Source: Ga0077554 sp046590885 (GTDB taxonomy: Bacteria > Pseudomonadota > Gammaproteobacteria > Ga0077554 > Ga007554). From it: a stretch of DNA of 11,799 bases. This document shows, piece after piece, positions 5,417 to 11,799 of this stretch (its first letter is position 1; every line of letters begins with the position of its first letter). The notes under the pieces are model-generated. The model made no database searches. It saw only the letters and a program-made list of their open reading frames with translations, and was not told where the DNA came from. The translations under genes were made by a program, and so were the position numbers. The stretch spans positions 1 through 11,799 of the forward strand of contig JBKJTS010000130.1 of NCBI GenBank assembly GCA_046590885.1. The letters run 5' to 3'.

Positions 5417-6700
5417 ATGGCTACAAGCGATTACGACATTCTGATTATCGGCGGCGGTATGGTCGGCGCCAGTTTGGCGTGCGCGCTGGGTAATCAACCG
5501 GGCTTGCGCATTGGCTTGATCGAGGCCACGTCGATACATACAGCCGCGCCGGATATGGCTATTCCCCCGAGTTATGATGACCGCTCCATCGCCCTGGCTT
5601 ATGGCACGCGCCGTATCTTTGAAGGCATGGGCCTGTGGCCGCTGCTGGCTGACAGCACCTCGCCGATTAAAAAAATTCACGTCTCCGACCGTGGCCACTT
5701 TGGCGTCACGCGCTTGAATTGCGCCGATGAAGGTGTAGAGGCGATGGGCTATGTAGTGGTGAGCCGCGTGCTGGGCCAGATTTTGGCGCGCGCGCTGGCA
5801 AAGTTGTCCAATGTGGAGTTAATCTGCCCCGCCCTGCTCACAGACCTTACCATTAATGCGACGCTTACTGCCAAGGGGGTCGCTCAGGTCACTGTAATAG
5901 ATCAAATTCGAGATCAAGCGGGTGCCCATATTGAGTCGGAGCGCACCCTCACCGCGCAACTGGTAGTTGCGGCAGATGGTGGTAAATCGGCCGTGCGCGA
6001 ACGGCTGGGGATCGCCTCCACCACATGGGACTACCACCAGACCGCCATTATCACCAATATAACTCCCCAACATCACCACGCACAGACCGCCTACGAACGC
6101 TTCACCCACACGGGCCCCATCGCCATGTTGCCCATAAATGACAACCGCTGCGCCGTCGTCTGGACAGTGGCCAGCGACGCGGCAGCCAACATCATGCGCA
6201 TGGATGACGACACGTTCAGGCATGCCCTGCAAGCCGCGTTTGGTTATCGACTGGGTAAACTGCAGAAAGTCGGCACGCGTCACGCTTATCCACTGGCGCT
6301 TACAGCCGCTCGTGAACATGTGCGCCCGCATCTTGCCATCATCGGCAATGCCGCACACACCCTGCATCCCATTGCCGGGCAAGGTTTTAATCTCGGGCTG
6401 CGCGATGTCGCCGCCCTCGCGCAAATCGTGGTCGATGCCCGCCGCGCCGGGCGTGACATTGGCAGCATGGAAGTTCTGGCAGATTATGCAGACTGGCGCC
6501 GCAATGACCAGCGCCGCGCCATTGCCTTCACCGACAGCCTGGTGCGCATCTTCACCAACCCGCTGACGCCGTTTACGCTGGGGCGCAATCTTGGATTAGT
6601 GGCTGTTGATCTGTTGCCCCCGCTGAAACATATCCTGGCGCGTCAGACCATGGGCTTGGTGGGTAAGCTGCCAAGACTGGCGCGGGGGCTGGGGTTGTGA
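5417..6700 (+). CDS. ubiH: UbiH-type FAD-dependent ubiquinone biosynthesis hydroxylase
   Basis: UbiH is a flavin monooxygenase of the UbiH/UbiF/VisC family that hydroxylates the ubiquinone ring, acting in a membrane-associated complex. The 427-residue protein has the Rossmann dinucleotide motif IIGGGMVGAS (residues 10-19) and DDRSIAL (54-60). The DG motif VVAADGGKSAVRERLG lies at 183-198 and the GD-type motif GNAAHTLHPIAGQGFNLGLRD at 310-330, both normal for the family. The C-terminal region (about 375-427) is hydrophobic and basic, as expected. The start ATG 5417 is preceded by a weak site (GGGT, 9-12 bases before). Paralogues UbiI and UbiF are alike; I choose UbiH because it follows pepP, as in gammaproteobacteria, but sequence alone does not exclude the sister enzymes. 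Confidence 0.92.
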   Translation: MATSDYDILIIGGGMVGASLACALGNQPGLRIGLIEATSIHTAAPDMAIPPSYDDRSIALAYGTRRIFEGMGLWPLLADSTSPIKKIHVSDRGHFGVTRLNCADEGVEAMGYVVVSRVLGQILARALAKLSNVELICPALLTDLTINATLTAKGVAQVTVIDQIRDQAGAHIESERTLTAQLVVAADGGKSAVRERLGIASTTWDYHQTAIITNITPQHHHAQTAYERFTHTGPIAMLPINDNRCAVVWTVASDAAANIMRMDDDTFRHALQAAFGYRLGKLQKVGTRHAYPLALTAAREHVRPHLAIIGNAAHTLHPIAGQGFNLGLRDVAALAQIVVDARRAGRDIGSMEVLADYADWRRNDQRRAIAFTDSLVRIFTNPLTPFTLGRNLGLVAVDLLPPLKHILARQTMGLVGKLPRLARGLGL

Positions 6701-6800
6701 GCGAATCACACAGGGGGAACACGGTGGCCTTGCGGCAACCTGACAAATGCAGTACGTGGGGCGCAATAACTAAAGGGCATTGCACCCGCAAGGGGTAGGC

Positions 6801-6891
6801 CGTGGTTGTAAGCCGCCAAGGCGGCGACAACCACGCTCCGCCGAATGGGTTGCGGCAACATTCGGCGTATTACGGCTATCGCCGTGACGCC
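6801..6891. repeat. Cluster of palindromic intergenic repeats (REP- or MITE-like)
   Basis: Three hairpins stand in a row. The first pairs CGTGGTTGT with ACAACCACG (6801-6809, 6827-6835) around an inner GCCGCC/GGCGGC stem. The second pairs CGCCGAATG with CATTCGGCG (6839-6847, 6859-6867). The third pairs ACGGC with GCCGT (6872-6876, 6881-6885), extended imperfectly by GGCGT/ACGCC. A 10-base direct repeat TTGCGGCAAC occurs at 6730-6739 and 6850-6859. The stretch lies between ubiH (+) and the cupin gene (-), where such repeats usually sit. No T-run follows on either strand. Confidence 0.6.
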
Positions 6892-6905
6892 CTACGGCAC
6901 TACCG

Positions 6906-7397
6906 CTATTTTTCTGTGCTCTCGACCGGCACTGCGTCCAACGGCGATTCGAAGGCAATGAAGAGGACGCAGGGGACGGCGCTTGCGCAGAAGCCCTTGT
7001 GTGGTCGTTTGGCGGGACCGTACGCATAAGTCCCTGCCTTGAGTACTGCCTTCTTCTGACCGTCATAGGTAACATGAAGCTCGCCGGCTACCAGCACCAT
7101 GCGCTCCGCTGAAGTGTGCCAATGCAGCGGGATGGTCGCCTTGGCGGGCACTTTAAAGAACACGTCGACGTCGTCTTTTGCAGGGTCGCCGTGAAGCACG
7201 GCGATGCCACATCCTTTAGGCAAGAACGGCGGGCAGGGACCCCACTTAAGTTGCGCATCATGGGCAGTCCACGTTATTGCCTGTTCTTCAGCAGGCGCTT
7301 GTGCGTGGGCGAACGAGCCGACCAGACTCAACAAGAACAACAACGAATAGCGCAATGCCGCTTGTATTGAGCGGCCAATCAGGGTTTGGTGATACAT
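6906..7397 (-). CDS. Exported cupin-domain protein
   Basis: This 163-residue protein begins with a signal peptide: basic residues, a leucine-rich core (YSLLFLLSLVGSF), and cleavage likely after AHA at residue 32, giving a periplasmic product. The mature part is one cupin barrel. Motif 1 is LHWHTSAERMVLVAGEL, with H92, H94, E98 and G105. Motif 2 is GTYAYGPAKRPH, with H133. These supply the usual 2-His/Glu/His metal site. Four cysteines (55, 63, 137, 143) could form disulfides outside the cytoplasm. The substrate cannot be predicted. The start has AAGGAGT eleven to twelve bases upstream. It lies 96 bases downstream of the truncated haemoglobin gene on the same strand and may share its transcript. 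Confidence 0.85.
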   Translation of the reverse strand: MYHQTLIGRSIQAALRYSLLFLLSLVGSFAHAQAPAEEQAITWTAHDAQLKWGPCPPFLPKGCGIAVLHGDPAKDDVDVFFKVPAKATIPLHWHTSAERMVLVAGELHVTYDGQKKAVLKAGTYAYGPAKRPHKGFCASAVPCVLFIAFESPLDAVPVESTEK

Positions 7398-7493
7398 GAT
7401 GGTTACTCCTTATCGGTTGACAGTGCTGTGCAACTGGATGCCGCACTTCGAATGTGAATCGACGGATCATACTTTTGATATTTTGCAGATAAC

Positions 7494-7853
7494 TCAAACC
7501 AACACTATTTGTGACCGCATGCTGTAGAGTACAAATAAAACTTCTTCTTGCTCGCGCTGGCCGATGTTGTTTTCCCCCAAGGCAGATAAAGCATCATCCA
7601 GAACCGCCATAAATTCCCCGGCTGCGATATTCATCCCTTTATGCGCCGCCAACATATCTTTGCCCTTATAGACATTTTGGCCACCCGTTCCTGTGATAAA
7701 AAATGTGGCGGCAGCATCTTTAAGTTTGGATATATCACTGTTGGCAAATCGTGTGGATATTTTTTTATTTACCAAATGCTTGTCTACAACATCATTGGCT
7801 ATTTTGGTGATACCTTCAGTTCCGCCCAGTCTTTCATAAAGTGATGCGCTCAT
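7494..7853 (-). CDS. Group I truncated haemoglobin
   Basis: This 119-residue protein fits the two-on-two globin family. Seen: LYERLGGTEGI at the start, DVVDKHLVNK, TGTGGQNVYKGKDM, the proximal haem ligand H71 in AAHKGMNI, and the C-terminal NNIGQREQEEVLFVLYSM helix. Such globins bind O2 or NO and often detoxify NO or reactive species. This copy lacks a tyrosine at the B10 position (residues 26-27 are H-L, where FY is usual), which should alter ligand binding. The ribosome site GGGGG lies seven bases before the ATG. It is divergent from an HxlR-type regulator 147 bases away and upstream of the cupin gene. Family call is firm; the physiological ligand is unknown. Confidence 0.9.
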   Translation of the reverse strand: MSASLYERLGGTEGITKIANDVVDKHLVNKKISTRFANSDISKLKDAAATFFITGTGGQNVYKGKDMLAAHKGMNIAAGEFMAVLDDALSALGENNIGQREQEEVLFVLYSMRSQIVLV

Positions 7854-7938
7854 ATTTGACCCCCGAATAAAAAGTTCTTCAATAGCGATGTTGCGTGTGA
7901 GGTTGACTTACCATAGCATTACAATCAGGCGATGAGAA

Positions 7939-7953
7939 CTACAAATTCTGTAG
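7939..7953. promoter_or_regulatory. Candidate operator in the globin-hxlR divergent gap
   Basis: CTACA AATTC TGTAG is a 5-5-5 inverted repeat near the middle of the 147-base gap between the divergent globin and regulator genes. HxlR proteins bind such dyads as dimers. Clear -35/-10 pairs are not visible; TTGCGT (7893-7898) with TAGCAT at 17 bases is the best rightward guess. Confidence 0.4.
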
Positions 7954-8000
7954 CAAGCTAACGGGTTTAATGCCGCCCGAATTTCTGCGGGGAAATAAAT

Positions 8001-8708
8001 ATGAAAACTTATGGTCAGTTCTGTCCTTTAGCGCAAGCAACCCAATTGTTGTGCGAGCGCTGGACCTTGTTAATCGTCCGGGAAATGATCGCCGGTAGCA
8101 CGCGCTTCAGCGAGCTACAGAAAGGCGTGCCTTTGATGTCGCCGACATTATTATCTGCGCGGCTTAAACTGTTGGTGAAAACTGGCGTAATAGCCCTCAG
8201 TGGCAGCAAGGGAAACCATACTTACAACCTGACTCCGGCAGGATTAGAGTTGCGCCCGGTTGTAGAATTGCTGGGCGCATGGGGACACAGATGGGTTCCC
8301 TCCAATTTAAACAAGGGAGATCTGGATGCCGGTTTATTGATGTGGGATATGCGTCGGAGCGTAGATCCAGCCATCTTCCCCAGCCATCGTATTGTTGTTC
8401 ACTTTAAATATGCCGATGCGCCATCAGGGGCACAAGATTGGTGGCTGGTGTCTGAAAACGGTGAAATAGATCTATGTTTGAATGACAACGGTTACGATGT
8501 CAACATTGTGATCAAATGCTCGTTGAAGACAATGACAGAGATTTGGATTTGCCAACTGCGCTTTGCTGATGCAGTAAAAAAAGGGGATATTAAAGTGCTG
8601 GGTGACGCGAAGCTTGCCGACAAGCTGCAAGAATGGCTTCGTTCCAGCTTGTTATCGAGTCTTGGTACGCTGAATAAATTACCTGAATTGAATTGGAGTG
8701 TTCGCTAA
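8001..8708 (+). CDS. HxlR-family winged-helix regulator with SCP2-like C-terminal domain
   Basis: The N-terminal 100 residues are an HxlR (MarR-related) winged helix: CPLAQATQLLCERWTLLIVREM, then TRFSELQKGVPLMSPTLLSARLK and the wing GNHTYNLTPAG. C8 sits where redox- or aldehyde-sensing relatives carry a conserved cysteine; C18 is a second. Residues about 125-225 resemble an SCP2-like sterol/lipid-carrier fold seen in many longer HxlR proteins (GYDVNIVIKCSLKTMTEIW, KKGDIKVLGDAKLADKLQEWL). It may bind a ligand. The start ATG has GGGGA about ten bases upstream. The divergent neighbour is the truncated haemoglobin gene, the natural candidate target. The family of the N-terminal half is firm, the C-terminal assignment moderate. 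Confidence 0.85.
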   Translation: MKTYGQFCPLAQATQLLCERWTLLIVREMIAGSTRFSELQKGVPLMSPTLLSARLKLLVKTGVIALSGSKGNHTYNLTPAGLELRPVVELLGAWGHRWVPSNLNKGDLDAGLLMWDMRRSVDPAIFPSHRIVVHFKYADAPSGAQDWWLVSENGEIDLCLNDNGYDVNIVIKCSLKTMTEIWICQLRFADAVKKGDIKVLGDAKLADKLQEWLRSSLLSSLGTLNKLPELNWSVR

Positions 8709-8711
8709 ATA

Positions 8712-8816
8712 AATCAAAGGGGTCACCCATTAGTCGACCCGTGTCAAGCGAGCAAACGATTCCATTGCAGCCACAGCCGCCAGTCTTGAGTTTCTCAGCA
8801 CAGTGAATCAAAGGGG
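8712..8816. repeat. 11-bp direct repeat near hxlR and the IS remnant
   Basis: AATCAAAGGGG occurs at 8712-8722 and again at 8806-8816. The second copy opens the IS-like remnant. The first lies just past the hxlR stop and may mark a related insertion end. The segment between holds no gene. Confidence 0.55.
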
Positions 8817-9218
8817 CCATGGTCTCATGGCACTCGGTTAAGCACTCGCTGAGTACAAATGATGTCTCGCGCGACTTGTCGTGGCATGGTTAACAACGGA
8901 AGATTCTTGGGTCGTCGTTTCTTAGCGTGAGGCTTTATTCTGTCAGGCCGATTCGGCAAACGCAGGGTAGCGATGCTGGCCGTCACGGTTGCGACCAAGG
9001 TGCGAACTTGATCGCCCGATGTTCGACGAAGCTGATCGGTGAATGCACTCAGCAGCCGCTTAGCACCGGTAAAGCTCAGTATCCGTGGCAATACGTCCCG
9101 CGAGCAATGCCGCTTTCGCCTTCTCTCAGCGCACCAAGTTGTAACCATAGGCTGTGCTTTGCAACGCAGTTAACCGAGTACCATGAGGGTCAGATTCGAT
9201 TAATCACCCCATTGATTC
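8805..9218 (-). mobile_element. Internally deleted insertion-sequence remnant
   Basis: GAATCAAAGGGG (8805-8816) and, at the other end, CCCCATTGATTC (9207-9218, complement GAATCAATGGGG) are inverted repeats matching at 11 of 12 bases. They bracket about 414 bases containing only the C-terminal end of a transposase. A full element of this type would be over 1 kb, so most of the transposase is deleted. No target duplication is evident outside the ends. Whether these ends truly belong to the transposase remnant is inferred from placement. Confidence 0.55.
8825..9170 (-). pseudogene. IS4-type transposase C-terminal remnant, broken
   Basis: The longest open part, read from 9148, ends with LSFTGAKRLLSAFTDQLRR, then LRLPNRPDRIKPHAKKRRPK and LLTMPRQVARD. 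This is the characteristic tail of IS4-type DDE transposases, with the basic KRRPK patch. The first residues of that frame are not family-like, but the neighbouring frame reads YGYNLVR, a stop (TGA, complement at 9126-9128), then EKAKAALLAGR. A one-base shift near 9090-9097 joins this to LPRILSFTGA. So the gene has an in-frame stop and a frameshift, and it lacks its catalytic part. It ends with TGA eight bases from the inverted repeat. It is inactive. Confidence 0.75.
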
Positions 9219-9360
9219 CTTATTCCATTCCTGTGGTTCATTGAAGCATCTTGTGAGTAGGTAGTGATAACGCGAGGAGCGTGGTCGTGAGTGTCTCTAA
9301 TCTCGAAAAATCCAGGTTGGAGTTGGGTTATCGTTGTGTTTTGTTTTTATCAGGCTAGTG
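9219..9360. other. Non-coding gap downstream of glnE
   Basis: About 140 bases between the IS remnant and the glnE stop. No open frame, convincing hairpin terminator or promoter is seen. The strand facing glnE has A-rich runs (9336-9360 complement) but no stem before them. Confidence 0.5.
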
Positions 9361-11799
9361 CTACTTTTTTTCTTGACAATGTGGCCCCAAGAGTTGTTCC
9401 CATAGCGTAATCACTGATGTGGTGTCGATTTCTTTCCTGTCAATTCGATAGGGTGATTGGTTATTCAGGCGCATTTTGTGTTGCAGAGCACGTAAGGTGC
9501 GGTAGCAGTTGCTGGCCGCCTCCGCTAATTCTACTTTTATTAATCCTAATTCACCGGCAAGCATTAGTAGTGCCAGGTTGCCGCTGTTGGTAGTCAATTT
9601 TGGCTCGGTGTGAGCATGGGCCAGTATTAAAAATTGCACTATGAATTCAATATCTACCATGCCGCCGCGGTCATGTTTGATATCGAATAAATCGCTGTCA
9701 TTTGGATGGGTGTCCGGCATTTTCTGCCGCATTGCTACGATCTGCTGGCGCAGTACATCCAGATCACGCGGTTTGCGCAACACGTTGTTGCGAATGGTTT
9801 CAAATTGCTTACCAATTTTTATATCGCCGGTACAGAAGCGCGCTCGTGTCAGCGCTTGATGTTCCCACACCCAGGCTTGATGCTGCTGATATTCAGCGAA
9901 TGCGGGAATTGAACTGACCAACAGGCCGCTAGCGCCATTCGGACGCAGGCGCAAATCTATTTCATACAAACGGCCCGCTGAGGTATAGCTACTTAACAAC
10001 GTATTGATGCGCTGAGCCAGCCGCGCATAAATTTCTGCTGCGTCGGGATGCTGATCGTCGTACAAAAAGATCAGGTCGAGATCGGCAGAATAGCCAAGTT
10101 CGCGACCACCCAGTTTGCCATAGGCAATAATGGCAAATTGCGCTTGCTGTTGGTGCTTCTTGCGCGCATCACGCCAGCACAGTTGCAACACATGGTGCAA
10201 AATCAGATCGGCCAGGTTGCTGAGATGATCGCTTAGCGTTTCTAACGGCAACAGCCCTTGCAAATCCATTGCCAATAAATGGAATGTTTGGGCATGCTGA
10301 AATTGACGAAGCACATCCATTTGGCGTTCGGTATCGGTATCGCATTGATCCAGTTGTGTCAGCATTTCAGCATCTAGAGCAATCCAATCGGGCGCTTGAT
10401 AGATTTCACGCGTATCGAGCAGTTCATCCAGCAGAATGGGATGCTTGATTAAGTATTCGCATGCCCACTCACTGGCGCTGGCGAGCCCGATCAAGCGTGG
10501 CAAAACCTTTGGATATTCGGCCAGAAAGGCTAGATAGGACGCGCGTCGACTAATGCTTTCCAATAGATTAAGTATGCGTAGTAAGGTTTGGTCACGGTTG
10601 CTCGGCACAGCACATAGCGTGATGAATTGCGGAATCAGTTTATCTATGCGTTGGCGGCTTGTATCCGGCAGTTGGCGGTAGCGGCCGCTGTCACGAATAT
10701 GCAACAGCCGTTCAGCCAGAGTTGTTGTGTCTGCATAATCTAATTTGCCAAGGTCTTTTTGCAACTCTTCCGCATTTAAATTCTCATGCCAAAGCACGCT
10801 TGCTGTCGTGTTATCTTTCTGCGTGCTGAAAATTTGGGCGAACTGCTCGCTAACTAACGCGCGGTGGTGGTTTAATTGTTGCAACATAGCATCGTAATCT
10901 GGATAGCCCATGCTTTCGGCTAGCAACACTTGATCAGTAATATTTCTAGGTAAGTCATGAGTTTGCTGGTCCTCCAGATATTGCAGGCGATGCTCCAGAT
11001 TACGTAAAAACACATAAGCTATACTTAACTCTGTTACGGTATCTGGGGTAAGTTGGCCGTTTTCACGCAAAAGTTGCAATACATGCAAGGTGGGACGGAT
11101 GCGCAGGCTGGCATCGCGTCCCCCCCGTATCAATTGAAAAACTTGGGCGATAAACTCAATTTCGCGAATACCGCCTGGCCCCAGTTTGATATTATCAATG
11201 CGGTCGCGCCGCTGCACTTCCTGGCTAATTTGTGCGTGCAGCTTGCGCATGGATTCGAATGCGACAAAGCCGAGATACTTGCGAAATATAAAGGGTTGCA
11301 CGAGCTGCATAAGCTCTTGCGTAGCGGGATAGTCTGCCAGAGAGATTACTCGAGCTTTAATCCAGGCGTAGCGTTCCCATTCTCGACCTTGTTCTACCAG
11401 ATATTCCTCCACCGCTGCGAAACTCATCACCAATGGTCCGCTGTCACCATAAGGCCGTAAACGCATGTCCACGCGGAATACATATCCGTCTTGGGTTAGT
11501 TCGCTAATCAGGTTAATGAGACGACGCCCCAGGCGGGTAAAAAAATCGTGGTTACTTATACAGCGAGAACCATTGCTGTTGCCGTCTTCTGGATAGATAA
11601 AAATAAGATCAATATCAGAGGAAACATTGAGTTCCATGCCACCCAGTTTGCCCATGCCAATTACCAGCAATTGTTGCGGTGCGCCGCTTTGTTCACCTAT
11701 CGGCTGGCCATACTGTTGCACCAGTGTCTCCATAATATAGGATTGTGCGCGCAGCACGGTCAGCTCTGCCAATGCAGACATGCTGGTCATGACCTCTTC
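9361..11799 (-). CDS. glnE: Bifunctional glutamine synthetase adenylyltransferase/adenylyl-removing enzyme, N-terminus missing
   Basis: GlnE attaches AMP to, and removes it from, glutamine synthetase, following the PII signal, and so sets nitrogen assimilation. About 812 codons are present; the full protein is usually near 950, so roughly the first 130 residues lie beyond the right edge. The frame is open there (EEV before an internal ATG at 11790). The first nucleotidyltransferase domain (adenylyl-removing) shows GMGKLGGMELNVSSDIDLIF and RVDMRLRPYGDSGPL. The GGIREIEFIAQ helix follows. The second domain (adenylylating) shows AYGKLGGRELGYSADLDLIF and EIDLRLRPNGASG, then GGMVDIEFIVQ. Both aspartate pairs (SDIDL and ADLDL) are intact, so both activities are expected. 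It ends at TAG 9363-9361 next to IS debris. No partner gene is visible downstream in the window. Confidence 0.96.
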   Translation of the reverse strand, partial: EEVMTSMSALAELTVLRAQSYIMETLVQQYGQPIGEQSGAPQQLLVIGMGKLGGMELNVSSDIDLIFIYPEDGNSNGSRCISNHDFFTRLGRRLINLISELTQDGYVFRVDMRLRPYGDSGPLVMSFAAVEEYLVEQGREWERYAWIKARVISLADYPATQELMQLVQPFIFRKYLGFVAFESMRKLHAQISQEVQRRDRIDNIKLGPGGIREIEFIAQVFQLIRGGRDASLRIRPTLHVLQLLRENGQLTPDTVTELSIAYVFLRNLEHRLQYLEDQQTHDLPRNITDQVLLAESMGYPDYDAMLQQLNHHRALVSEQFAQIFSTQKDNTTASVLWHENLNAEELQKDLGKLDYADTTTLAERLLHIRDSGRYRQLPDTSRQRIDKLIPQFITLCAVPSNRDQTLLRILNLLESISRRASYLAFLAEYPKVLPRLIGLASASEWACEYLIKHPILLDELLDTREIYQAPDWIALDAEMLTQLDQCDTDTERQMDVLRQFQHAQTFHLLAMDLQGLLPLETLSDHLSNLADLILHHVLQLCWRDARKKHQQQAQFAIIAYGKLGGRELGYSADLDLIFLYDDQHPDAAEIYARLAQRINTLLSSYTSAGRLYEIDLRLRPNGASGLLVSSIPAFAEYQQHQAWVWEHQALTRARFCTGDIKIGKQFETIRNNVLRKPRDLDVLRQQIVAMRQKMPDTHPNDSDLFDIKHDRGGMVDIEFIVQFLILAHAHTEPKLTTNSGNLALLMLAGELGLIKVELAEAASNCYRTLRALQHKMRLNNQSPYRIDRKEIDTTSVITLWEQLLGPHCQEKK

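Noticed and set aside
5009..5698. 229-residue minus-strand frame across the pepP-ubiH junction
   Set aside because: It spans parts of two conserved genes and their gap, and its product resembles nothing I recognise.
5819..6424. 201-residue minus-strand frame within ubiH
   Set aside because: It is antisense to conserved flavin motifs and has no independent signals.
6801..6835. Strong hairpin after ubiH as an intrinsic terminator
   Set aside because: No T-run follows in either direction, and it belongs to a cluster of palindromes better explained as a dispersed repeat.
8590..8820. 76-residue minus-strand frame over the end of hxlR
   Set aside because: It is mostly antisense to hxlR and shows no family features or ribosome site.
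8927..9244. 105-residue + strand frame across the IS remnant
   Set aside because: It is antisense to the transposase tail, whose basic motif is clearly coded on the other strand.

Overview
The window looks like chromosomal DNA from a gammaproteobacterium. The strongest clues are a zapB-like/zapA/6S RNA/5-formyl-THF cyclo-ligase cluster transcribed leftwards, divergent from a ygfB-pepP-ubiH cluster transcribed rightwards. This is a classic gammaproteobacterial neighbourhood. I cannot name the genus from sequence alone. Both window ends cut through genes: ilvA on the left (its 3' part is present) and glnE on the right (its N-terminal part is missing).

Layout. Positions 1-503 hold the regulatory C-terminal part of threonine ammonia-lyase (ilvA, +), followed by a perfect 14-bp-stem terminator at 573-603 that can serve both strands. 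Positions 625-843 (-) encode a 72-residue lysine-rich histone H1-like protein. Positions 968-3098 form one leftward series: a ZapB-like coiled-coil protein (3098-2835), zapA (2838-2512, ATGA overlap), 6S RNA (about 2313-2113), the folate enzyme fau/ygfA (2109-1444) and an EVE-domain protein (1447-968, GTGA overlap). Positions 3321-6700 (+) hold ygfB, pepP (start abuts the ygfB stop) and ubiH, which makes ubiquinone.

From 6701 the character changes. A palindrome-rich intergenic repeat (about 6801-6891) precedes an accessory-looking group. This comprises an exported cupin protein (7397-6906, -), a group I truncated haemoglobin (7853-7494, -) and a divergent HxlR-type regulator with an SCP2-like C-terminal half (8001-8708, +). 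The 147-bp divergent gap holds a 5-5-5 inverted repeat that is a candidate operator. Positions 8709-9360 contain no intact gene. They hold a decayed, internally deleted IS4-type element with an in-frame stop, a frameshift and matching imperfect ends. The rest (9361-11799, -) is the bifunctional glutamine synthetase adenylyltransferase/adenylyl-removing enzyme glnE.

How it fits together. Most genes are housekeeping: isoleucine synthesis, nitrogen control, Z-ring assembly, RNA polymerase regulation by 6S RNA, folate salvage, proline-peptide turnover and ubiquinone synthesis. No undescribed multi-gene system is obvious. The least ordinary points are the near-leaderless zapB-like promoter, the cyclo-ligase ribosome site sitting in the 6S closing stem, the 16-residue PepP insertion, and the globin/cupin/HxlR group beside mobile-element debris.
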